From Linnemannia schmuckeri (Eukaryota > Mortierellomycota > Mortierellomycetes > Mortierellales > Mortierellaceae), in assembly GCA_029449235.1 (NCBI GenBank), contig JANATG010000018.1, forward strand, positions 1,054,001 through 1,118,000: DNA of 64,000 nucleotides, given 5' to 3'. The notes below the pieces were generated by a model that saw nothing but the letters and a program-made list of their open reading frames with translations, was not told the DNA's origin and made no database searches. The position numbers and the translations under genes were made by a program. Positions 33,781 through 43,364 of the stretch are shown here, in pieces. The number at the start of each line of letters is the position of its first letter. The first letter of the stretch is position 1.

Positions 33781-34951
33781 GAACTTGATGTCTCATCGAC
33801 ACTGCTGGTTTTGATGCCTGCTCGGATAAAGATCGTGATGGCATTTGGAACTCCTTGTCCTTATTATATTTGGATTATTTTTGCGACAATTTGCCATCCA
33901 TTCCACTTGCAGTTACGTCGCATTTTCGGTGTTAACAAAGCATAGGCAGAATACTTGACGCGTTCGGCTTTTGAAAAGAATATATTCTCGCAATGTGCCG
34001 AGAGTCAATCATTCTAGCGTTTCGCGTTACCACCCCTACCAAAAAAAAAAAAGTCAGCATGGACGGAATGACATAAAAACAAACAGATTTCATCTTTTAT
34101 TTGTTGTTTTTGTTGACGCGATGTTAGTGAAGAAGGATGGACGAGGATTGTCCCAAACAGCACCACTTCTGTGGGTTGTGTTTACTCAATGGTTGGGTCG
34201 CATTGGAATTAGGACAAAGGGCAGAGAAAAAGGCTGAACAATGTCACCTACTCTTTTTTTTTCCTACCCGGCCGTGCATTCTGTATATTATGGTTACTAT
34301 GATTATGGGTTGGAGGTGTGCATCCTATGTCAGTGTGTGGTTGTGTATGTCCAATGGTTACCATGAAGATGTCTTTTAACATGTATGCTATGCATCCTCT
34401 TTTGCACCTTGCCGCTCACATGTCTTGGCCCATTTTTCTCTTCATTTCTGTAGATGGTCAATCATTCATTCCTTGTCCCGTCTTTCCCTTTTTTTCTCTC
34501 TCAATTATTCCTTTTTACTTCTTCCTTCTTCCTTCTTCTTTCATCTCTCTTGTCTTTCTGCTCTCCCTCTTCTTCCATCTTACCCTCCAATCCCTCCTTC
34601 CCTGTCTTTCGTTCTTTATCTCTGGTCTCTTTATCCTGCCCCTTCGATCGACAACTTAACAACTGACAGGCAACATCATCCACTCTTTGACTATCAGCCA
34701 TTGTTTTTCAACCCCTTGGTTTTTTTTTTTTTTTTTTTTTTTGTTCCTCTTATCTCACTCACCCTTTGCTACTCTTTCTCATCTACTTGCACCATTTCCT
34801 CAATTCACTTTCAAGCTTGTTCACCTCAAGTCGTCTTATCATTTGTTTAGAGACCATTTACTCTCTTTTTTTCTTTTTTTTTTTTTTTTACCTTTTTCCC
34901 CTTCCTTCTGTATTCTTTCTTTTTTCATCATTATACATCCATATCCAGATC

Positions 34952-35458
34952 ATGAAACCCTTTGGATCCTATCTGCTTATTGCTGGATTCCTTTTAACCG
35001 TTGTCATCTCAAGCACTGCAGGTAATATACCTCTCTCTCTTTTGCTTATCCATTGTACACTAGTCGATGGATTCGTCCTGAGCATGAACACATTGTTTAA
35101 ACTAACCAACGCAATGTTCTCTCCTACTCACCACCTCGTTTGTCTTACCACTGACACACTCATACATCCTCAAACCCCGCATTTCGATAATCTCACTCTC
35201 CTCCTCCTCCTCCTCCTCCTCCGTTCTCTCCTTCCTCGTATCCATTGGTTCTCTACCTTCTTCCCACCACTGCCAACAAAATGAAACATCCTTGTAAACA
35301 ACAACTCTCTTCATGCAGCTGCCAGACCTCGCCTACCGCCACCACCAACACCTCCCTGCCAGTCAGCCTGCAACAGCGACTTTTACAAATGCCTCACTTC
35401 GCCTGAGAAATGCAATGATGAGCGTTTCCATTGCTTGCGAGGATGCGACAGCAACTGA
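34952..35458 (+). CDS. Small secreted cysteine-rich peptide (six Cys)
   Basis: Two exons (34952-35021 and 35319-35458) joined by a 297-nt intron (GTAATA..CATGCAG) encode 69 residues. Exon 1 is a textbook signal peptide (MKPFGSYLLIAGFLLTVVIS, then STA). Exon 2 begins with a proline-rich spacer (RPRLPPPPTPP) followed by the core from CQSAC to CLRGC. Cysteine spacing is C-x3-C-x6-C-x6-C-x6-C-x3-C, perfectly symmetric. Two C-x3-C pairs at the ends of two short helices resemble the alpha-hairpin arrangement of plant hairpinins, with a further inner cysteine pair; this comparison is structural inference only. I know no family with this pattern. A role as a secreted antimicrobial, signalling or effector peptide is speculative. 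The signal peptide, canonical splice sites, preserved frame and regular cysteines argue that the gene is real; the + strand leader upstream is pyrimidine-rich like those of other genes here. Confidence 0.62.
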
Positions 35459-37410
35459 GCAGGATAAACCTCTTGTTGCATTCCGCTCCTCGACTGTCAA
35501 CAGGTGTGCATCGACTCTAGAACAATATCACGCTTCGGAAGAGGATTCAATAAGAGTCCATAGCCTCCGCCGCCTCACCACCACCGCCTCTTCCTCGTTT
35601 TCCCTCCCAATTGTCTGATCATCACCGTTCGCTACTTTCTACAAAGTTGGTGTTCACATTTTCGCCAACAACAACCATAGAAAATAAACAACAATTTTGG
35701 AGACCAACTTATTGGTCTGATTTGGAAGCAACGAAGCGTTAACTTTCTCTTTTCTGTCTATGTAATTGAACAAATGTTCCTTGCCCCTCCGTGTTCCTTA
35801 TTCTACTACCCGTGTATACATGCTAAAAAGATAGAAGGCAACAGGCCCCCAAAAAGCGAGAGAGGGACGCGAAAGAAACAAGCATTGGCAGCGCAGAGTA
35901 ACACACGATACATTTGTTCTATTTTTCCACTAACATTTTGAGATGAACCTTCTTTTTCTTTCAGTTTATCACACCCTTTTTTTTTTTTTTTTCTTTAACT
36001 CAGTCCTTAAAGCTCTTTTGTTTGTCTGGTTACAGGTACACCATAAAAATGGATGCATGGCGCTAAGGTTGTTCCTCCTCTCTTTGGTCTCGCTCTACCA
36101 CCCACCCACTCAACTCTTCTTTTCTGTGATTTTGGGTTTGTCGTTCTGTTCAAATAGGTTAGGATGCATCTAGACGTTAGTAAACCTCTCCTTCTCTAAG
36201 CTTTTCTCTGCCTCTCTTTGCTTTCTTATCCACTCCTCTTTTTTCAAAATGTCAGGTCTCATGTGTATTCATAGCGAAGGAGGGGAATGTGGTGATTCGG
36301 GAACATTGTCACAAGTAACGTCGCGCTGCTTGATTTTCTAGCACAATTTTATTTTATTTTATTTTACTTTTATCTAGAAATGTCCACTGCGCTGGTAAAC
36401 TAAAACCACAACTCACACATCGCCCCTTGTCCACGACGTTGCATTTCTTGATCTACCATTCGAACCTAGTTGGTCCATGTTCATTGTGCTGTCATCTCCT
36501 CAATCCACCAGAGCCTAGACCTTGCCAACCGCGTTTCTCGACCTAGATCCACGGCTCTCCTGGTTTGCTCTTTGTCTATTAAGCTGTCGTCCTCTCGATA
36601 CACAAGAACCTAGCCGAAATCCACCGTATTGTTGCTCAAGTCTCACTGCTCAGACCTAATTGTATCCACCACGTTGTCGCTCATGCACGACCGTTCAAAC
36701 CTAGCCGATACCATTGCTGGCTTCCTTTCGCCTCCGATCTCGTCCCCAACCATAGCTTGCCACCAAATTACACCGCGTTGCATCTAATACTTATTGTTAT
36801 CAGAGTTCAAGGCGCTCGTCTCGATTGTTGGTGTCCCTTCCATCCGTGCCTTCACAATCGACTTGATCGGACCTAGACCACGACCACCAGAGTAGCATTC
36901 CTATGATGAAACCAAGTGATCAAGAGATAAGCTCGTGGCAAGTATGGCGTCATATTACTATCAGTGGCGTGTTCAGACTGATCATATCGAAAGAAGTTTA
37001 TTAGGTGAGAAAAGGTGCGAGGAAAAGAAATGGCGGCAAAGATAAAATGTCTGATACTCTTTGTCAAGACCCGCTGCCGCTCAAGGCAAGAGAGAAGTCA
37101 TAGTTAACTGATAACCCTGAGCAGCGACGCTGGAGTGTCTAGTGGTGACAGTGGCAGTGTTGGCGTTGAGGGGGAGGGTGTAAAGAGCAGAGGAGGAAAT
37201 GGAAAAAAGAAGCGTAGCGCGTGCTGATATTTTCGCGGTTTCGTGATCGCGGAAGAACAGTCACGCGAGAAAAGAGTCTGGTGGCTGAACGCTAAAACTG
37301 GCAGCACACGACGACGATCGCTTTTCGAAGGAGTTGATGGCACATCCCCTCTAACGTTCTTCTTTTTAACTTTCTAACAACTAAACGCACATAACACAAC
37401 GACAAATCAC
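35459..37410. other. Intergenic region with degenerate tandem repeat
   Basis: No gene is visible. The main structure is a degenerate repeat array (36425-36720) described separately. A T-rich tract near 35980 and short frames without bias fill the rest. The right end is the promoter of the SR-protein gene. Confidence 0.5.
36425..36720 (+). repeat. Degenerate ~46-bp tandem repeat
   Basis: The anchor (G/A)(A/G)(A/C)CCTA(G/A) recurs at 36462, 36511, 36539, 36606, 36652 and 36697, with a further copy at 36869. Spacings are 49, 28, 67, 46 and 45 bp. Between anchors the units share ATCCACCAC-GTTGTCGCTC and (T/C)CGACC-GTTCA blocks. Best-matching units run 36614-36659 and 36660-36707. It has no coding frame and no exact repeats, so it is an old, diverged array. 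Confidence 0.55.
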
Positions 37411-37505
37411 ATGGCGCCAGGAGCAAAAGTGCAGGTGCGTGGGATGGAGACAGCAAAGCAGCACCTTCATAATCAATCCTTCCCTCTTTTACAAATCCAA
37501 GCAAG

Positions 37506-37539
<34 letters not shown>

Positions 37540-39405
37540 GTCAACTAACTGCTTCATCCACTATGTTTGGTTAACGTTCATAGGCGTCAAAGTTGTCGCC
37601 AAAGGTGACGGAGGCGATGATCAGGACATTGTTCGAACACATCGGACCCCTCGACAACATAATCCTCATCCCCAGGTATGCATTCAGAGGAAAAAAATCA
37701 ACAGAGAGAGCACGATAGAAGTCTCGCCTTTGTTTTTCTTTTGCTCTGTTATACCGAAACACTGACCAACATGCAAACAAAAAAGAATCATGAACTGATC
37801 AGCTCTGTTACTTTTGGAAACCGTGCGCGCGATTCTAGTCCCCTTGGGGCAGGTTACGAGGCAATCATCGAGTTTCAAGAAAAGGATGCAGCGCTCACAG
37901 CAACCCATCTCACAGGAACGATCTTTGGAGGACGAGCCCTGGCCATTACCCAAATGGATATCACCCTCCCCGCAGCTACCTCCAACGCCAACGTACCACG
38001 CCCCTTTAACAATATGACCATGCAACAGCAGCAGGCACAAAATGCTATCAATGGATCTTCGGGAGTACCGCAACACCAACAACAGCCATTACAAGGAAAC
38101 CCCATGATCCGAATGGGCGCAACTATTCACCACCCACAGTTCGGCCACCCTTTGGGCGGTATAGGCACCCAATACCCACCCATGTATCCCAACCCACACA
38201 TGACTCTCTATAACCCCAACATCATGCCCCCTCAGTACCATCAACAACAGCAACTGCACCAGCAGCGACTCTTGGAGCAGGCCAATGACCCCTCCAAGTC
38301 AGACTCCAAGACTGTGTATGTTGGTAATTTGCCCCTGACTGTGACTAAGGAGCAACTGGAAGAGGTCTTCCGCGACTGTGGTGTCGTTACTCGCGTCAAT
38401 ATCACCGGCAAGGCTACCCATCCTACCCGCTTCGCGTTCATGGACTTTGATACTGTTGAGGCCGCCAGAAAGGCTCTTGCTAGCACTGATAAGGTCATTG
38501 GCGATCGCACCCTCAGGTACTTTCTCTTTCTTTGTTTCATCTTTGTCTCCACACCGTTTTGGGCTCTTCATGTATAGCTGATCTGCTGACTTGTTTAATT
38601 CTGTAATAGGATCAACCCGCCAAAGCACAGTGGACCATTACCATACATGATCCAGCACGCCCAGATGATGCAAGCTCCCAGCATGATTCAACCGCAACTG
38701 TCCCAACCCAATCCCATGGACGCTACCAGAACTCGCTACAAGAATATTTTGATTAAACTCATCAACCGTGGAGGCGACCCTTCTCTGTTGAAAAAACTGG
38801 AAGAACTCGAAGCAGGAGGACCCTTGCCGGACATGAGCGGCATTACGGGACTCTCGCCGGATCTGGCTGCATTGAATAACGAAACTGCTTCACCTTCCGC
38901 GGAGCAATCAGCTGCTGCGGCTGCCGCAGGACCTCCCCAAACAGCCACAAGTCTATTGGAAAAGCTGGTATCCTCCTCCAGGAGACGATCGCGATCTCCA
39001 AGCCGGTCCAGGAGTAGTGCGTTGTCTTCATCGCGGAGAAGGAGTCGCTCGCGCTCGATGGATAGGGATGATTACTATAGACGCAGTGGATCGAGTTCTA
39101 GGCGGTCCAGGAGACGTTCGCATTCGCGATCCAGATCCCCTTCGCGGTCAAGGTACTCTTCTTCGTCGCACCGGAGTTCGCGCGCTTATGACGTCGATGA
39201 TCGTGAACGTGACCGTGAGCGTGAGCGTGGTGACCGTGAGCGGTACGAGTCGTCATCATCGTCGTCTTCAAGGAGACGGGAGAGGGATGAGGCGAGCCGG
39301 AGCAGTCGTAGCTCGAGGGGACATGCAGAGTCGAGTCGTCCTCGGGACAGGGACCGCGAACGCGAGCGAGAGCGCGACCGTGATCGGGAACGACACCGCG
39401 ACTAA
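37411..39405 (+). CDS. SR-family splicing factor with two RRMs (SREK1/SRSF11-like)
   Basis: Four exons (37411-37434, 37584-37675, 37839-38516, 38610-39405) give 529 residues. The first exon encodes only MAPGAKVQ, and the next two complete RRM1 (VTEAMIRTLFEHIGPLDNI ... GYEAIIEFQEKDAALTATHL). A Q/N/P-rich linker precedes RRM2 (KTVYVGNLPLTVTKEQLEEVF ... RFAFMDFDTVEAARKAL), followed by INPPKHSGPL, a helical stretch and a long RS/RD/RE domain at the C-terminus. Two RRMs, of which the first has a PSPLG-type loop, plus a terminal RS domain, are the pattern of SREK1 and SRSF11. Such proteins bind pre-mRNA and spliceosomal partners in nuclear speckles. A (CAA)n microsatellite lies in intron 1. It converges on RIO1 with 222 bp between the stop codons. 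Confidence 0.9.
37506..37540 (+). repeat. (CAA)n microsatellite in intron 1 of the SR-protein gene
   Basis: About eleven CAA/ACA units between the donor at 37435 and the acceptor before 37584; probably strain-variable. Confidence 0.9.
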
Positions 39406-39467
39406 CGTCTCCTTTTTTCGGAAGGGGTTTACATGTAGTCTGGTAATTGTGGACAGTGATGGAGAAT

Positions 39468-39473
39468 AATAAA
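39468..39473 (+). terminator. Polyadenylation signal AATAAA of the SR-protein gene
   Basis: AATAAA on the sense strand, 63 bp after the stop codon. Confidence 0.5.
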
Positions 39474-39627
39474 ATATGTGCGCCCTGCGCACCCTACAAA
39501 AAGATGTTGACTCCTGGATATGTGAACTGTGCATAGGTTGTGTATTGGGATGCTGGATGCTAAGAATGCAGAAAAAACAATAAAAAAAAAAGAAGGCTAG
39601 AATACAAGAGGAGGATATGTGTTGAGT

Positions 39628-42135
39628 TTACTTCTTCTTGGAAGAAGAGGACTTGATTTTACGCTTCTTGTCGGCCTTGGGGATCTTGTTCTTGCGCTTC
39701 TCGCGGGCCTCCTCCTTGGACTTGAGTTTCCGCTCCTTCTTGGCGTCCTTGTCCTCATTCCGCTTGCCGCGCGATTGCTTCTTGAAGTCCTCGTCGTTCG
39801 AGTCGTATTCCTCATCGTCGTCCTCCCCATCCTCGTCGTCTTCGTCGGAGTTGTTGTCCTCATTCTCGGCTTCGTCGTTGTGATCCTCCTTGGCCTCTGC
39901 GACAGCAGGCTCAGGAACCTCCTCTTCCTCTTCCTCGACTACCTCGGGCTCGGGCTCGGGTGCGGCGGCGATCTTCTTGGACTTTTTCTTCTTCTTCTTC
40001 TTCTTCTCCTCGCCCTCAACCTCACCGCCTTCCTCAACAACATCGGCCTCGGCCTCGGGACCAGCAGACTTGGACGACTTCTTCTTCTTCTTCTTCTCGC
40101 CTTCCTCCACCTCTGCCCCCTCAGCCTCGGGATCAACAGACTTGGACTTCTTCTTTTTCTTCTTCTTCTCCTCCCCTTCGACTTCGCCACCTTCCTCCTG
40201 AACATCATCCTCGGCGTCGACATCGACAGTCTTGGACTTCTTCTTCTTTTTCTTCTCCTCACCGCCTCCGACAACAGGTGCCTCCTCACCTTCTTCCGCA
40301 ACATCATCCTCAAAGGCAACGGACTTCTTGGATGACTTCTTCTTCTTCTTCTTCTCTTCGTCCACAGGCGCAGCAGCAGGTCGATCGTCGACATCCTTAA
40401 TACCGGTCATCTTGGTATACAACAGCTCCTCGGTATCACCCTCCAGGACCTTGCGGACATCTCTCTCGACATCAATAACCTCCTGCAAGTGACGAGGGAT
40501 ATACGACTGTGCGAAGACGGCATCATCGACCTTCCTCTTCTCCGCCTCGGCCTCAGTCTCGTTGACTGGCATGGCAGTCATGATCCGCTCCAACTCTGCA
40601 TCCATCGACTCATCCGCCATATCGATCGAGACATCGGTAATGAAATCAAACAGCTCCTTCTGGCCCATGACTGCAACGCGCTTCTTGCGAAAGTAATCCG
40701 AGACGTTGGTGATATCCATCCGCAAAAAGTTGAACGCGTGCGGGTGGTCGTGCTCGACTGACTGCGAGACGTCGATGATGTAGAGCGTCTTGGAGTGGTA
40801 CAGAATGTTGTACTCAGACAGATCGGCGTGCACCAAGTGACAGGTCTGGTACATGATCCTCATATACTTGACCAACTGGAAATACAACGCTGGGTACCGG
40901 TCCGCATCAATCTGGGCATCCTTAAGTCGGGGGTACGCCCATCCGTTCTTGTCTCCCAAAAAGCCCATCACCAACACATGCATTCTCAAGACCAAAGGCT
41001 CGGGGGAGGGAATACCAGCCTGGTGGATACGCTTGAGGTTACGCATCTCCTTCTCAGCCCAGATCTTGACCATCTTGCGAGGGTTGCTCTTATTGTATCC
41101 ATGTCGGAACCGGTACTCTCCCGAGACGTAACGATCACGATCCTTAAAGACCAAAATCGAAGTCTTGTAGATCTTGATGGCCCGATGTTCTCCGGTTTCC
41201 GTCCTAGCGTGGTAGACGTTGGCTTCCTTACCGGTACTGATACAACCGTTGACCTCGTAGATAATGTTACGGTTCAGCATCTTGAACAGAATAATACGTG
41301 TGCGTGGGTCCAGAACCTGATCTGATGTCGCCCTATCCGACTTGTCCGTGTTCTTCGTCCTGTTCATTACAATTATATAGAGACTTTGTAAGTGCAATGT
41401 TCTTCGCTTTTGCTATACCTGAATCGACTCCAATAACCACAACAGAAGGATTTTGTTACCTGTCTCCAGATCCCTTCTTACTACCAACGCTCCCACGCTC
41501 AGGCGTATTAATCGGGGCAGCAACACTAGTCTCGCCCAGATGCAAACGTCCCTCAAATTTAGAACTGAGCGCATCAATCTGATCGCCTAACATGGTCGAA
41601 TCCTCGCTCTTCTCCTGAATCACATCTGATGCTGATGTCTTTGCAGCCTGCGCTGCTGCTGCTGCCTTCTTGGCGGCCTTTGAGGGGGTCTTGCGGGGCT
41701 GGTTGGCGGCGGGTGCGGAGACGACGGCGCCGGGGTTGGTGGATTTGTTGGGTTGGAGTTGTTGACGAAGACGGTTATACTGCTTTGTGAAATCTGTGAG
41801 CAAAAGAGATATAAGTGGGGAAAAATAAATAGTCATTATGGCTGAGTGTATTGAAATGACAGACGAACGCGACTGGCAGGAGCAAAAAAATAATGTGTCA
41901 TGGCGTTGGTGGTTTGTATTTTACCTCCGGTAGCGTTGTCCCAACCATCAAAGTCGTTCAATTCGTCCTCAAGGTCGTTCAAATAGTCGCTATCAAAGTC
42001 CTCCTCTTCCTCGTCCTTGACCTCCTCCTCTTCCTCCTCCTGGTTGGTGTTGGGGTTGTGAACATCCTGCTGCTGTTGCTGCTGCTGTTGTGTGTGCTCC
42101 GCCTCCTCGGGCGTCTGTTCAGTAATGGTTGCCAT
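39628..42135 (-). CDS. RIO1: RIO1 atypical serine kinase
   Basis: Three exons on the - strand (42135-41925, 41793-41460, 41359-39628) give 758 residues. The N-terminal third is acidic and Q-rich (polyE, DFDSDYLNDLEDELNDFDGWD), then the RIO1 core: P-loop STGKEANVYHA (223-233), ATP lysine in HRAIKIYKTS (K about 244), catalytic HADLSEYN (D about 361) and metal-binding IIDVSQSVEHDHP (D about 378). The RIO1 kinase/ATPase acts in late cytoplasmic maturation of the 40S subunit. The C-terminal 250 residues carry five polylysine clusters separated by acidic spacers and end in a basic KKRKIKSSSSKKK tail; this is much longer than in most RIO1 proteins. The core is complete and should be functional. Confidence 0.96.
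39960..40360 (-). repeat. Acidic-spacer/polylysine repeats in the RIO1 tail
   Basis: Five units of the form [E/D/V/A-rich 18-30 residues]-(E)E-K6-8-S-(S)K are encoded here, mostly by AAG. The DNA repeat shows as CTTCTTCTT blocks about 80-100 bp apart on the + strand. It looks like internal tandem duplication with later divergence. Confidence 0.8.
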
Positions 42136-43022
42136 GTAGGTGTGTATGAATGCAAACTCCTGATGGACAAAAGAAACAGCAGAGTGAGGTTCGCCGCAGC
42201 CTTTAAAGGACCTTGAAAAAGAAAAAAAAAAAAAAAAGTGCCTTGATATTTGTGTGGCTTGAATGTTTTTGAACCAACTAAGAAGACCGGTAATTGACGT
42301 TTGCACAGTGCAATCCATAATTAACGATTGGAATATTTCACGTGACGCCTCTCTTGATGACATCAAATCGAAATTTGAGAATAGTGCAACCAAGCTAATG
42401 ATCTTCATCTTTTTCTTCTCTCCTGTCCCTCTTTTCCCTTCTAAAGCCGCGATATAGGGATCCGTTATCTGGATTTATGGATTAGCTTGTCAAATTCTGT
42501 GAGGATATAAGGCAAATCACCCGCAATATACCATGGCTTATATATTTCAATTCAGTCCATAAAATGCCTCTTTGCCACGAAAAGTGCACTTTATGGCAAA
42601 AAAAGGAGTGTAGTCGCAGTCGCCTGCTTCAAAGAGCTTCGCAGGACGTGAGCACTTTGCTGGGAGTGCTTGATAGGATGCTTCGACACCTCTGACATAG
42701 GAGAGGTCCAAGTCTTACTTGACTGACTGATAACGCAATGCACTTATACCACCTCGGCGCCTGTCCTTATGTTACACGGCGGATGTCGGAGGAACCATTT
42801 CTTTTTTTTTTACGTTGGGGGACGCGGGCCATATTCTTCTCTTTCCAGTACTTCACAAGTTTGTTCAAGATAAATGGCGCAACAACAGGAACATGGACAA
42901 GAATCTACCTTTAGCCAACAAAGGGTAAGCATCCGTTCGCCTTTTTTTTTGCCTGCTTTGTACTTCTCTTTCTATTCTGAACGTTCGAATTGGCGACGCG
43001 CCACGAATCTGAACTGCGAATG

Positions 43023-43059
<37 letters not shown>

Positions 43060-43364
43060 TACATGAAGAACATCGCTATCTTGCATGGCGCGTATACATC
43101 ATGTCACTCCATGTGCCTCTTCCTCTGTTCGCGGCACAGGTACATGCCCGTCGTTCTTTTTCTGTGGCGAACAGGATCTCGGTACAATGAGGGAAAAACA
43201 CAGCAAGGATAATCTTCCTACCAATTAATTAGTCAGGGCGCGCATACAGAACTTGGAGTCAATCGGAGCCGTTAGATGCACGCATTTTAGGAAACATAAT
43301 TACAAGAAGTGAATGGTCATAAAGCATAGTTATTTTATACATTTGAGAATAGTTATGTGGTCGT
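42136..43364. other. Intergenic region, RIO1 promoter side
   Basis: No gene is supported. It includes a 33-nt poly(A) tract at about 43025-43057 and a short inverted repeat ACCTCT/AGAGGT near 42690. The part next to 42135 is the RIO1 leader; the part near 43364 is the 3' flank of the large unknown gene. Confidence 0.5.
43025..43057 (+). repeat. Poly(A) tract, about 33 nt
   Basis: Uninterrupted A run in intergenic DNA. Confidence 0.95.

Larger units (their letters stand above)
33082..34951. other. Intergenic region with WD40 relic and dyad
   Basis: Besides the WD40 fragment (33520-33780, -) there is a 31-bp near-perfect inverted repeat at 33224-33254, a palindrome at 33463-33475, and from about 34430 a pyrimidine-rich leader with T tracts leading into the secreted-peptide gene. 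Confidence 0.5.

Noticed and set aside
36440..36480. ATTCGAACCTAG as a possible tRNA T-arm
   Set aside because: The flanking five bases do not pair (TACCA against CTAGT), and no acceptor or anticodon arm is found at the right distances.
36425..36720. CRISPR-like array
   Set aside because: Units are degenerate, spacing is irregular and the genome is eukaryotic.
39619..40335. A 238-codon leucine-rich + strand frame
   Set aside because: Antisense of the lysine/acid-rich RIO1 tail (AAG read as CTT); no membrane-protein gene is needed.
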